From an uncultured Collinsella sp. (GTDB taxonomy: Bacteria > Actinomycetota > Coriobacteriia > Coriobacteriales > Coriobacteriaceae), in the NCBI GenBank assembly GCA_900542165.1, contig UQMM01000005.1:1-64000 (forward strand): a stretch of DNA of 64,000 nucleotides. Direction: 5' to 3'. Position 1 is the stretch's first letter. Every line of letters starts with the position of its first letter. The translations under genes and the position numbers were made by a program. The notes beneath the pieces were generated by a model that saw nothing but the letters and a program-made list of their open reading frames with translations, ran no database searches and was not told where the DNA came from. Below are positions 1-8,209 of this stretch, one piece after another.

Positions 1-52
1 CATCGGTCTCCAAAACCGAGTGTTGAGGGTTCGAGTCCTTCCTGGCGTGCCA
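1..52 (+). tRNA. tRNA-Trp (CCA anticodon), 3' part only
   Basis: The window opens inside a tRNA. The anticodon loop reads CTCCAAA, giving anticodon CCA (tryptophan). A T arm with the TTCGAGT loop (30-36) follows, then the 3' acceptor strand (42-48), the discriminator G and an encoded CCA end (50-52). A tRNA-Trp directly before secE-nusG is a common bacterial arrangement. The 5' half lies outside the window. Confidence 0.9.
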
Positions 53-61
53 GTCATTATT

Positions 62-89
62 CCGTAAGCTCCCATTTGGGGGCTTACGG
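62..89 (+). terminator. hairpin after tRNA-Trp
   Basis: A 12-bp stem (CCGTAAGCTCCC paired with GGGGGCTTACGG) follows the tRNA. Only a short T stretch comes after it, so it may be a partial terminator or a processing site that lets some transcription reach secE. Confidence 0.55.
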
Positions 90-128
90 TTTACTCATGT
101 ATAAGCGCATTGCGCGGAGGTAACCCAA

Positions 129-467
129 ATGGCCAACAAGAAGAACAAGAAGAAGGCTCAGCAGCCGGCACCTGCCAACAAAGCTGCCGCCAACTCCAAG
201 GTTGAGGCCAAGAAGGCCGTTGCCAAGAAGAACGAGAAGGCTGCGAAGTCCAAGAAGAACGAGAAGCCTGGTTTCTTCGCCCGCACCAAGAAGTATTTCG
301 CTTCGGTCAAGTCCGAGATGAAGCGTGTCACGTGGCCCGATAAGAAGGAGCTCGTGAACTACTCGGTTGTTGTTTGCGCTTCTCTGATCGTCGTCGGCGT
401 CGTCATCGCTCTGCTCGATGCTGGCTTTGGCGAGGCTCTTGCTCTGTTCTCTGGATTGAGGGGCTAA
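129..467 (+). CDS. secE: preprotein translocase subunit SecE
   Basis: Small essential subunit of the SecYEG protein-export channel in the cytoplasmic membrane. The protein has 112 residues. The first 45 or so are a lysine/alanine-rich tail, typical of actinobacterial SecE. Next comes the conserved amphipathic segment with the MKRVTWPDKKEL block (about 64-75), then one membrane span (about 79-97). A GGAGG ribosome site sits 7 nt before the ATG. nusG starts 3 nt after the stop, so the two are cotranscribed. Confidence 0.95.
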   Translation: MANKKNKKKAQQPAPANKAAANSKVEAKKAVAKKNEKAAKSKKNEKPGFFARTKKYFASVKSEMKRVTWPDKKELVNYSVVVCASLIVVGVVIALLDAGFGEALALFSGLRG

Positions 468-470
468 ACC

Positions 471-1007
471 ATGTCTAAGCGTTGGTACGTCGTTCACACT
501 TACTCTGGATACGAGAACCGCGTTAAGTCCGATCTCGAGCATCGCATCGAGACTATGGGCATGCAGGACCGTATCTTTGATATCGAGATTCCTATGGAGC
601 GCGTCACCGAGATTAAAGAGGGTGGCAAGCGTGAGACCAAGGATTCCAAGATTTTCCCGGGTTATGTCCTGGTCCGCATGGAGATGGATGACGATGCTTG
701 GACGTGCGTTCGTAACACGCCTGGCGTCACCGGTTTCCTAGGCGGCAACGGCAAGCCCGCTCCGCTTTCCCGCGACGAGTACAACAAGATGACTCGTCGT
801 CCCGGTAAGGGCGATTCGCCCAAGCGCACCTCGGTTGATATTGAGGTCGGTACGTCCGTCCGCGTCACCGATGGCCCGCTTACCGACTTTGATGGCAAGG
901 TCTCCGAGGTTAACACCGAGGCTGGCAAGCTCAAGGTCACGCTGATGATCTTTGGCCGCGAGACGCCGGTCGAGCTCGACTTTAACCAGGTCGCTGTCAT
1001 CGCTTAA
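471..1007 (+). CDS. nusG: transcription termination/antitermination factor NusG
   Basis: Binds RNA polymerase and modulates pausing, Rho termination and transcription-translation coupling. The protein has 178 residues. The N-terminal NGN domain starts with the typical WYVVHTYSGYE motif, and a C-terminal KOW domain lies around residues 125-178 (VGTSVRVTDGPLTDFDGKV). It lacks the long acidic N-terminal extension of some actinobacterial NusG. It follows secE by 3 nt, and rplK comes 120 nt later. Confidence 0.97.
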   Translation: MSKRWYVVHTYSGYENRVKSDLEHRIETMGMQDRIFDIEIPMERVTEIKEGGKRETKDSKIFPGYVLVRMEMDDDAWTCVRNTPGVTGFLGGNGKPAPLSRDEYNKMTRRPGKGDSPKRTSVDIEVGTSVRVTDGPLTDFDGKVSEVNTEAGKLKVTLMIFGRETPVELDFNQVAVIA

Positions 1008-1127
1008 GTTTTCGTCCGTTCGCGCGAGCGTGCTTCTTCTGTGACTGCTCATCTCAGGAGTGCTTCTAACACGTGCGTGCTTACGATATAGCAAGTACTT
1101 CACACTCGTGATTCGAAAGGAATGACC

Positions 1128-1556
1128 ATGGCTGAGAAGAAGGTTGCCAACGTCATTAAGCTCCAGATTCCTGCTGGTGCAGCAAACCCCGCTCCTCCCG
1201 TCGGCCCCGCCCTGGGCGCTGCTGGCGTGAACATCATGCAGTTCTGCCAGGCCTTTAACGCCGAGACGCAGGACAAGAAGGGTGACATCATCCCCGTTGA
1301 GATCTCTGTCTACGAGGACAAGTCCTTCTCCTTCATCACCAAGACCCCGCCGGCGGCTCACCTCATCAAGAAGGAGCTGAACCTCAAGTCTGGTTCCGCT
1401 AAGCCCCAGGCTGACAAGGTTGGTCAGCTCTCCCAGGAGCAGCTCACCAAGATCGCCGAGATCAAGATGCCGGACCTCAATGCCAACGACATTGACGCCG
1501 CCAAGAAGATCATCGCCGGTACCGCCCGTTCCATGGGCGTCACCATCGCTGAGTAG
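1128..1556 (+). CDS. rplK: 50S ribosomal protein L11
   Basis: L11 binds 23S rRNA in the GTPase-associated centre and supports elongation factor and stringent-response (RelA) function. The protein has 142 residues, the usual length, and opens with the family's AEKKVANVIKLQIPAG-type start and the proline-rich NPAPPVGPALG segment. The ATG at 1128 is preferred over the in-frame ATG at 1122 because the AAAGGA ribosome site is 6 nt before 1128 and abuts 1122. It pairs with rplA downstream. Confidence 0.95.
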   Translation: MAEKKVANVIKLQIPAGAANPAPPVGPALGAAGVNIMQFCQAFNAETQDKKGDIIPVEISVYEDKSFSFITKTPPAAHLIKKELNLKSGSAKPQADKVGQLSQEQLTKIAEIKMPDLNANDIDAAKKIIAGTARSMGVTIAE

Positions 1557-1574
1557 CGATTTCTTTAGGTAATG

Positions 1575-1600
1575 ACGGGTGCTCCGACCGGGGCGCCCGT
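1575..1600 (+). other. hairpin between rplK and rplA
   Basis: A 10-bp stem (1575-1584 with 1591-1600, two G-T pairs) with a 6-nt loop lies in the 117-nt rplK-rplA spacer. There is no real T-run, so it is more likely an mRNA stability or regulatory hairpin than a terminator. Confidence 0.5.
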
Positions 1601-1673
1601 TATATGTGTGCAATAGGGCACACGATACGATGTGGGAGGGCTCACGCCCGTTTAACCACAGGAGGTAATGCAC

Positions 1674-2381
1674 ATGGCTAAGCATGGTAAGAGCTATAAC
1701 GCCGCTGCCGAGAAGATCGACCGCGCCACGCTCTACACCCCCCTTCAGGCTGCTAAGCTCCTCAAGGAGCTCGACACCGCCAAGTTCGACGAGACCGTCG
1801 AGGCCCACTTCCGTCTGGGTATCGATACTCGTAAGGCTGACCAGAACATCCGTGGTTCCATCTCCCTGCCCCACGGCACCGGCAAGACCGTTCGTGTTGC
1901 CGTCTTCGCCGAGGGCGAGAAGGCCCGCGAGGCTGAGGCTGCCGGCGCCGACATCATCGGTTCCGACGAGCTCGTCGCCCAGATTCAGAAGGGCGAGATC
2001 AACTTCGACGCCGCTATCGCTACGCCGAACATGATGGCCAAGGTTGGCCGCATCGGTAAGATCCTTGGTCCCCGTGGCCTCATGCCGAACCCCAAGCTCG
2101 GCACCGTGACCATGGACGTCGCCAAGATGGTCTCCGAGCTCAAGGCTGGCCGCGTTGAGTACCGCGCTGACCGCTATGGCATCTGCCACGTGCCCCTGGG
2201 CAAGAAGTCCTTCTCTGAGCAGCAGCTCGTCGAGAACTACGCTGCCCTGTACACCGAGATTCTGCGCGTCAAGCCCTCTTCTGCTAAGGGCAAGTACGTC
2301 AAGTCCATCTCCGTGTCTTCCACCATGGGCCCTGGCGTCAAGGTCGATCCCGCTGTCCAGCGTGACTTCCTGGCTGAGTAA
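1674..2381 (+). CDS. rplA: 50S ribosomal protein L1
   Basis: L1 forms the mobile L1 stalk that handles deacylated tRNA, and in many bacteria it represses its own mRNA. The protein has 235 residues, typical length, with the family block GPRGLMPNPKLGTVT in the middle. The GGAGG at 1661-1665 is 8 nt from the ATG at 1674 but only 2 nt from the ATG at 1668, so 1674 is taken as the start. It is the last gene of the rplK-rplA unit and is followed by a strong terminator. Confidence 0.96.
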   Translation: MAKHGKSYNAAAEKIDRATLYTPLQAAKLLKELDTAKFDETVEAHFRLGIDTRKADQNIRGSISLPHGTGKTVRVAVFAEGEKAREAEAAGADIIGSDELVAQIQKGEINFDAAIATPNMMAKVGRIGKILGPRGLMPNPKLGTVTMDVAKMVSELKAGRVEYRADRYGICHVPLGKKSFSEQQLVENYAALYTEILRVKPSSAKGKYVKSISVSSTMGPGVKVDPAVQRDFLAE

Positions 2382-2417
2382 CTGCTAGTTACTGCCTGAG
2401 TACAGCAAGCATTGCTA

Positions 2418-2457
2418 AAGAAACCCGGTTCTGCCTTGTGCAGGACCGGGTTTCTTG
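2418..2457 (+). terminator. terminator of rplK-rplA
   Basis: An inverted repeat of about 12 bp, AAGAAACCCGGT paired with ACCGGGTTTCTT, surrounds a short internal stem. It follows rplA by about 35 nt and looks like a Rho-independent terminator. Confidence 0.75.
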
Positions 2458-2471
2458 CTATCGCGTCAAAG

Positions 2472-2508
2472 GCACCACAAAGGGGACAGTGTCCTCTTTG
2501 TGGTGGTT
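2472..2508. repeat. palindromic repeat family A, copy 1
   Basis: CACCACAAAG is paired with CTTTGTGGTG around a GGGACAGTGTCC centre. Related copies lie at 5185-5224, 8161-8201 and 62557-62596. This copy overlaps the stop codon of the minus-strand phosphoesterase gene, so it may act as its transcription end. Confidence 0.8.
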
Positions 2509-3217
2509 ACCAGGGTGTTCTGGCCGTTGAGGGCTCGATGGCTTCGTGGCGTTTGAGCTCGCGGCGCATGGTTTGTGAGTTGAGCCAAGCTGCTTGCCAG
2601 CCGCGGATGGGGTAGTGCGTCTGGTCGAGCTCAAACTGCGTATAGCCGCAGGCGTTGATGATCGTCGTTCCACACACATGCTGACGCTCGCGCTGAAAAT
2701 CGCAACCGTAGCTTTGGTGCACATGCCCGTGCACCATGTAGTCGGGATTCCAGGATTCGAGTGCTGTGTTAAAGCACTCGAATCCTCGATGCGGCAGATC
2801 GTCCAGATCACCCATACCGGCGGCGGGTGCATGGGTAAGCAGAATGTCGCACCCGCCGACCATCCTAACCTTACGCGACAGCTTACGCATGCGCTTGGAC
2901 ATCTCGCGTTCGGTGTACATGTTGGCGCCGTCGCGATAACGCATGGACCCGCCAAGGCCCGCAATGCGAATCCCTCGGTACGTGTACACGCTGTCCTCTA
3001 CGCAGATACATCCACCCGGTGCATGACGTGCGTAGCGGTCATCGTGATTGCCGCGCACGTAGATGAGCGGTTTGTTGATGACCGTAACCAAAAACTCAAG
3101 ATAGTCCGGGTCCAGATCGCCGGCGGACAAAATCAGGTCGACTCCCTCAAAGCGTTCCTTGCGAAAGCACTCCCAAAGGCATCGTTCTTCGGTATCGGCT
3201 ATGGCAAGGATTTTCAT
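2507..3217 (-). CDS. metallophosphoesterase family protein
   Basis: A 236-residue calcineurin-like phosphoesterase; substrate unknown. The family motifs are visible: GDLD (33-36), GNHDDR (56-61), the TH pair (128-129) and GHVH (164-167). The first metal motif is D-T-E (8-10) where the family normally has D-x-H, so one metal ligand may be changed. No signal peptide, so it is cytoplasmic. The start overlaps the end of the upstream BMP-domain gene by 4 nt, so the two are translationally coupled and probably act together. Confidence 0.85.
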   Translation of the reverse strand: MKILAIADTEERCLWECFRKERFEGVDLILSAGDLDPDYLEFLVTVINKPLIYVRGNHDDRYARHAPGGCICVEDSVYTYRGIRIAGLGGSMRYRDGANMYTEREMSKRMRKLSRKVRMVGGCDILLTHAPAAGMGDLDDLPHRGFECFNTALESWNPDYMVHGHVHQSYGCDFQRERQHVCGTTIINACGYTQFELDQTHYPIRGWQAAWLNSQTMRRELKRHEAIEPSTARTPW

Positions 3218-5130
3218 AGGCCAGGGACTTTCGGCTCATCGTCGAGTTGCGGAATGGTGCCCACCACGTTGTCGGCCAGCCAGTCCATCTCAACGATTTG
3301 CGTGCTCGGCAGTGGGGGAAAGCCCTCGATCTGCACCACGCCGTCTTGGCTGTGGAGTTCGCCGCCAAATGGATTGATGGAGCCCTCGACGATGCCATTG
3401 CGGAGGAGTTGAACAAGCTTGCGCGTCTGATAGGGCAGGCCCGGAGCGTAGCGAATGTCGATAACGCCCGAGCTCATGCCGTACCAGTAGTTGACGGCGC
3501 GAACCTGGCTGGCGTCACTGGTCTCATCCCAGGTGCCATGCAGTAGACTTCGCACGATAAGCTCGTAGTATCGGCCCCAGTTCCATACCGGCATGGCAAT
3601 GCCGGTAACCTTGCCATCGACCAGGCGGTGAAGTCCGTAGGCCGTGGGGTCTTCGAGCGACTTTGACATGTCGGCGCCGGTCATGACGCTTACACCTTCG
3701 CGGCACATGGCCTCGGTAAGGCCTCCGGCGGGCACATCGCCCCAAGTCAGGATAATTTGCGCACGGGGGTCGAGCAGCGAGGCGCCAATCGCAAAGGCGT
3801 TGATCTCGCTGAGCGCGCCCGAGGCGAAGACCGACGCGTGGTAGCCGATGCGGTGGTTGTCCGCCATGCTGGCGGCAAGGGCGCCCAGGAGGAACTTGGC
3901 CTCGTACATCTTGCCAAAGTACGAACGGACACTTTGATGGGGAAGGCCGATAGAGCAGTTGAGGAACCGAACCTGGGGATACTCAACGGCAGCCCTGAGC
4001 GTGTATTCCATCAGGCGGTGCGAGGTCGAGAAGATGACGTTTGCTCCATGTTTGACAGCCGTTTCCACGGCGGCGTAGAACACGTCCGGATCGTGACAGT
4101 CCTCGAACGCCTCGGTGTGCACGATACCGTCAAAGTGCTCATCGAGATACTGACGCCCTTGGTCGTGCAGGCTGTCCCAGCTCGACGTCGCACAGGGGAA
4201 CTCATGGATAAAGGCGATGCGCAGGGGGTTGGCCGCCGAATAGACGGTCTTGCCCATAAAGAAGTTGAGCACGCCGGAGGTGGACTTGGCGGGCGACTCT
4301 TCCTCATCGACGCTCGGTGCTTCGACAAGATCAACCTTGTCCTCGTCATTTTTGCCGGCGATGACCAGCTCGCGCCAGATCTTGCACAGGCGGTTTACGA
4401 CGATATCCGTTGGCGTATCCAGCAGGCGGTCCTGGTTGTACACATTGAGGTACACGAGCATGGCGTCGGCAGGCGTAATGTCCAGGTGGTCGCCGCCTGC
4501 GCGAAGGTAGGCGCGCTTAAAGAGCAGGAAGGTGTGGCGCAGGTAGTCGACCTTTTTCTGCGGCCATTTTTCGATAAGGTTCTGACCGAGCATCTTGGCG
4601 AGCGTCTCGTAGCTTCCCTCACGCGAGAACTCGATCTCGTATAGGGGGCAGACGCGCCAAAACGCGCAGAACTCGCCGTACAGGCGGCTTTCGACGGAAT
4701 CCCATGTGCCGGGGTAGAGACGGGTGACCTTGGCCGAAACCGTCGGGGCGTCCAGGAATTTGAGGACGCTGACGCGTTTGTTGCCTTCCTGGACATAGAA
4801 CCGATGCATGAACTCGGTGACGATGATGGGGTCGCGATAACCCTCGGTTACCTGGATGTCGTAGAGGTTGGACCACTTGCGGGCGAACTCGGTGCCAAAC
4901 GGCAGCAGGGGCATAAAGTTGCATGAAAAGGCGGACTGACGGCCCTTGGTAACCGTACCGACGACCATTTCGAGCGGAATGTCTCTCAGGCCGACATTCT
5001 CTCGCTGGCCTAAGGGGAGCTGGGCAACCAAGCTATCGAGGTCCGTGAGGTACGGATACTCGCTTTGACTAATGGCGCGTCGACGTCCTTGCTCGCCGCG
5101 CTTGCGTGCTTGACGGTAGGCCTCTTCCAT
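3214..5130 (-). CDS. cytoplasmic BMP-domain protein with ParB-like N-terminus
   Basis: A 638-residue protein of unknown role. Residues about 48-135 resemble a ParB/Srx-like domain, including the conserved EGNKRVSV block (115-122). Residues about 300-570 resemble the Med/PnrA (BMP) periplasmic-binding fold, normally found in nucleoside-binding lipoproteins. There is no signal peptide or lipobox, so the sensor-like half would work inside the cell, perhaps sensing a nucleoside. A GGGAGC ribosome site precedes the ATG. It is coupled to the phosphoesterase by a 4-nt overlap. The family assignments are from sequence resemblance only. Confidence 0.7.
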   Translation of the reverse strand: MEEAYRQARKRGEQGRRRAISQSEYPYLTDLDSLVAQLPLGQRENVGLRDIPLEMVVGTVTKGRQSAFSCNFMPLLPFGTEFARKWSNLYDIQVTEGYRDPIIVTEFMHRFYVQEGNKRVSVLKFLDAPTVSAKVTRLYPGTWDSVESRLYGEFCAFWRVCPLYEIEFSREGSYETLAKMLGQNLIEKWPQKKVDYLRHTFLLFKRAYLRAGGDHLDITPADAMLVYLNVYNQDRLLDTPTDIVVNRLCKIWRELVIAGKNDEDKVDLVEAPSVDEEESPAKSTSGVLNFFMGKTVYSAANPLRIAFIHEFPCATSSWDSLHDQGRQYLDEHFDGIVHTEAFEDCHDPDVFYAAVETAVKHGANVIFSTSHRLMEYTLRAAVEYPQVRFLNCSIGLPHQSVRSYFGKMYEAKFLLGALAASMADNHRIGYHASVFASGALSEINAFAIGASLLDPRAQIILTWGDVPAGGLTEAMCREGVSVMTGADMSKSLEDPTAYGLHRLVDGKVTGIAMPVWNWGRYYELIVRSLLHGTWDETSDASQVRAVNYWYGMSSGVIDIRYAPGLPYQTRKLVQLLRNGIVEGSINPFGGELHSQDGVVQIEGFPPLPSTQIVEMDWLADNVVGTIPQLDDEPKVPGL

Positions 5131-5184
5131 GATGTTGCTCCCTTAGTCGTTTAAACAACTATATGAACCATGGTACCACGAATG

Positions 5185-5224
5185 AAAACCACAACAAAGG
5201 TGCCTGTCCCCTTTGTGATGGTTT
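5185..5224. repeat. palindromic repeat family A, copy 2
   Basis: AAAACCACAACAAAGG, loop TGCCTGTCCC, then CTTTGTGATGGTTT. It overlaps the stop codon of the minus-strand mechanosensitive channel gene. Confidence 0.85.
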
Positions 5225-5990
5225 AGGCAATGATGGGGGCGATGGCGCGGATGCAGGCGTCGGCAGCGGTGAAAGTGGTGCTGTCGTCGCTGACGATAAA
5301 GATGATCTTGCCCTTAATGCCAAAGTCGCCGATCTCGCTAAAGAGCACATACGGCTCCTTGTCAAAGCCCGAGATGGGAAGCACGGCGGCCTTGGTGGCG
5401 CTGGTCAGCTCGCCTGCCAGCGCGTCGAGCGAGGCCCACTTGGACGTGTCCTTTACGGCAACGGGCACAGCCACGCGCCCAAAGGGCATCAAATGCACGA
5501 GCGTGTTCTTGGAGATGTTGGAGTTGGGGACGATGATGGTCTGCCCGCAGGCATCTTCGATGGTCGTGTGGCGCCAGGTGATGTCCTGGACCACGCCCGA
5601 CACGCCGCCGACCTCGATATTGTCGCCGGGCTTGATGATGCCCATAAACGTAACCTGCATGCCGCCAATAAGGTTTGACAGCGTGTCCTGAAAGCCGAGC
5701 GAGATGGCGATGCCGCCGACGCCAAGAGCGGCGACGAGCGCGTTTGCGTTAATGCCAAAGCAGTTGTCGAGGATAAAGCTGCCGCCGATCATCCAGATGA
5801 CGGCGCGTGCGATGTTGATGAAGATGCTCGATGCTGGAAGCGGGTTGTCGTCGCGATTGAGCAGGTGACGCAGGGTCTTGGATACGACCTTGGTGGCGAC
5901 GGCGGTGCCTATCGCCAAGATGACGGCCCAGATGATGTTGTGGACCCACCGTTGCTCAAAGAAATGAAGAATCGGCTCAAACAATTCCAT
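5223..5990 (-). CDS. small mechanosensitive channel, MscS family
   Basis: A 255-residue membrane protein that probably opens under membrane tension to release solutes on hypo-osmotic shock. Three hydrophobic spans occupy roughly residues 15-110. The third is glycine/alanine-rich (ALVAALGVGGIAISLGFQDT), as in the MscS pore helix. A beta domain follows with the GDNIEVGGVSGVVQDI motif and IIVPNSNI. It is shorter than E. coli MscS (286 residues). It forms its own unit, with a hairpin upstream at 6034-6068. Confidence 0.9.
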   Translation of the reverse strand: MELFEPILHFFEQRWVHNIIWAVILAIGTAVATKVVSKTLRHLLNRDDNPLPASSIFINIARAVIWMIGGSFILDNCFGINANALVAALGVGGIAISLGFQDTLSNLIGGMQVTFMGIIKPGDNIEVGGVSGVVQDITWRHTTIEDACGQTIIVPNSNISKNTLVHLMPFGRVAVPVAVKDTSKWASLDALAGELTSATKAAVLPISGFDKEPYVLFSEIGDFGIKGKIIFIVSDDSTTFTAADACIRAIAPIIA

Positions 5991-6033
5991 GTAGGGAAAA
6001 CCTCCTTATGATCGTCCAACCATGATACCCACC

Positions 6034-6068
6034 AAGAAGCCCGTCCGATCAAATTCGGACGGGCTTCT
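6034..6068 (-). terminator. terminator downstream of the 5'-nucleotidase gene
   Basis: A perfect 14-bp stem (AGAAGCCCGTCCGA paired with TCGGACGGGCTTCT) with a 6-nt loop lies 50 nt past the stop of the minus-strand nucleotidase gene and before mscS. Confidence 0.8.
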
Positions 6069-6119
6069 GTGCTCGATATAAGGTTTACGCGGCGGGGCTG
6101 TAAGGCCCGGCGGTGTAGC

Positions 6120-8138
6120 TTAGCGTCGACGCTTCCAGATAATGCCGAGCATGATGACGATGATGCCGCCGATAAGGCACGCGCCAACTACTGCCAGCGT
6201 GCGGTCTCCCGTTGTGGCAAGCTTACCGGTCGTCTTCTTGGTGATGACCTTCGTGGCCGTCGTGTCCGTCTTAGGCGAGGGCTTAGGCGTCGGGGCCGGT
6301 GTGGGCGTGGGATCCACGGCAGCGGAGCCAAAGCTGATGGTGCCCGCGAGCGAGGCCATCTTGCTCTCCCAGCCGTTCTGCCCAATCAGCGCCCTCAGCG
6401 CCGCCTCGCACGTGCCCCACTCGGTGTACTTGGTGGCGTGTGCAAAGGTGGGAAAATCGGTCGTGTTGGTAATGATGTAGTTGTTGGTGGCGACGGTATA
6501 GGTCTTGGCGGGGTCGAGCGTGCTGCCGTCTTTGGTGAGTGTGGCACTCACAATGCGCTTGCCTTCGGGCTGCGTCCAATCAATCGTCACGTTGATGCCG
6601 CCAAAGGAGAGAACGCTGCCAGAGTCATCGCGCCACTTGTACTTGTCTTGCGCCTCCTGCTCGGTGTGGCCGGCTGCCACATAGGCTTGCTGAAGCTCGT
6701 AGCTGCCGTTGCAATCGTCGCTGATCTGCAGTGAGTGCTCAAGCGCTGCGAGGAAGTTTGCGCCGGTCATGCTCCAGGTCTCCACGGTGTTGCCGTAGGG
6801 CGAGATGGCGACGACGTTGCCGGCGGTCACATCGCCCGCCGCGATGCCGCCGCGGATGCCGCCCGCGTTTTCAATGGCGAGGTCTGCCCCCGTCAGGGCA
6901 AGATAGGAGCCGCAGATAACATGCCCGATGGTCTGGGCCTTGGTGGTGTCGCCCGCTTTGCTGGGACGCAGATCGGTGGTGCGCACCATTTCCCAACCAT
7001 GCGTGCCTGTGGCGTCCTCGCCGTAGAAATAGTTGGTGGATGATGCGCCAAGCACCTTGTTCGATTCGATTTCAAAGGCGTCGTCGAGTGGCCTGATTTT
7101 GTTGTTGCGGACCTCATCAAGGATGTTCTGGTTGTTAGGGTCTGCCAAAAGGTCGTCGACGTCCTTGGCGGTGTAGAGCGTCTCGGCGCTGTCGCCTGCG
7201 GAGACTGTCACCATGTCGTCGTTGGTGGTTTCGGTACCCCTGGTGTCGTACTCATAGGGAATGGAAAGCAGACCAACCTCGGAAAAGGCGCTGCCCGCCT
7301 CGACGACGCGGACCGGCTTGCCGTCAGTCCCCGTCACGTTTTCGTCTAAGTTGATGTGCTCGTGGCCCGCGACCAGCGCATCGACCCCAACGAGCTTTGC
7401 AGCAAAGGTCTTGGCGTTGAGCGTGTGCGCGATGCAGACGATAACGTTGCAGCCTTCATCCTCGCGCAGTCGCTTGGCCTCGGCATTGATAGCGTCCGCC
7501 GCACCCGAGAACGACGTGCCCGCGACCAGGTCCGCGCGCAGCGAGGAGCCCAGCGACTCATCCATGGCTCCGACGACGCCGACCTTAATCTTGTAGTTAA
7601 ACGTGGGGCTGCCCTCGCCGTCCTTCCAAGTGCGGTTGAACGTCTTGGTGGTGCTCGAGCTCCATACGCCGTTCGAGGACGTTGCATTCGCGCAAAGAAT
7701 GGCGAAAGGTGTACTGGTGGCACCATTGCCGGCCATCGTGCGAAGCTTGTCCGCGCCGTAGCTCCAGTCATGGTTGCCCGGTGTGGTCGCGTCGTAGCCG
7801 TTTGCATAGAAGGCGTTCATGAGTTCGGCGATGCTCTTGCCCTCGCTCATGGTGGCAAAGGACTGCCCGTGGAAGGTGTCGCCTGCATCGAGCAGAAAGT
7901 CGGGGGCGTTGCTTTGGGCGCTATAGAGAACCGCCAGTCCGTCAAAGCCAATGGTGCCCGTGCCCTTGCTTGCGTTGTAGCTGTACTTGTAGCTGCCGTG
8001 GATGTCGTTGGTGTGCATGACGGTTACGGCGCCGTCAATAGCGGCGGGCAGGTTCCCCGCGAAAGCGAGGCTTGGGATGCCTGTGAGCGCGCCGGCAAAC
8101 AACGCGGCAGCTAACGCAAGGCGGGGGAGTCTTTTCAT
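6120..8138 (-). CDS. cell-wall-anchored 5'-nucleotidase / 2',3'-cyclic phosphodiesterase family
   Basis: A surface enzyme that probably removes phosphate from extracellular nucleotides so that nucleosides can be imported. The N-terminal signal peptide (MKRLPRLALAAALFAG, cleavage near SLAFA-GN) is followed by the metallophosphatase motifs HTNDIHG, DAGDTFHG, GNHDWSYG and AGHEH. The 5'-nucleotidase C-terminal domain comes next, then a TP/PK-rich linker. The C-terminus is LATTGD plus a membrane span and KRRR, a sortase signal of the LAXTG type used by class E sortases. The start at 8138 is supported by GGAGA 7 nt upstream; the 11 codons before it lie in spacer. Confidence 0.9.
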   Translation of the reverse strand: MKRLPRLALAAALFAGALTGIPSLAFAGNLPAAIDGAVTVMHTNDIHGSYKYSYNASKGTGTIGFDGLAVLYSAQSNAPDFLLDAGDTFHGQSFATMSEGKSIAELMNAFYANGYDATTPGNHDWSYGADKLRTMAGNGATSTPFAILCANATSSNGVWSSSTTKTFNRTWKDGEGSPTFNYKIKVGVVGAMDESLGSSLRADLVAGTSFSGAADAINAEAKRLREDEGCNVIVCIAHTLNAKTFAAKLVGVDALVAGHEHINLDENVTGTDGKPVRVVEAGSAFSEVGLLSIPYEYDTRGTETTNDDMVTVSAGDSAETLYTAKDVDDLLADPNNQNILDEVRNNKIRPLDDAFEIESNKVLGASSTNYFYGEDATGTHGWEMVRTTDLRPSKAGDTTKAQTIGHVICGSYLALTGADLAIENAGGIRGGIAAGDVTAGNVVAISPYGNTVETWSMTGANFLAALEHSLQISDDCNGSYELQQAYVAAGHTEQEAQDKYKWRDDSGSVLSFGGINVTIDWTQPEGKRIVSATLTKDGSTLDPAKTYTVATNNYIITNTTDFPTFAHATKYTEWGTCEAALRALIGQNGWESKMASLAGTISFGSAAVDPTPTPAPTPKPSPKTDTTATKVITKKTTGKLATTGDRTLAVVGACLIGGIIVIMLGIIWKRRR

Positions 8139-8160
8139 GGCAGTCTCCTTACTCTTTAAA

Positions 8161-8201
8161 AAAACCACCACAAAGGTGCCTGTCCCCTTTGTGGTGGTTT
8201 T
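8161..8201. repeat. palindromic repeat family A, copy 3
   Basis: AAAACCACCACAAAGG is paired with CCTTTGTGGTGGTTTT around TGCCTGTCC. It is the most perfect copy. It lies 9 nt past the stop of the ABC ATPase gene and could serve as its terminator on the minus strand. Confidence 0.9.
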
Positions 8202-8209
8202 CTAGGTCG

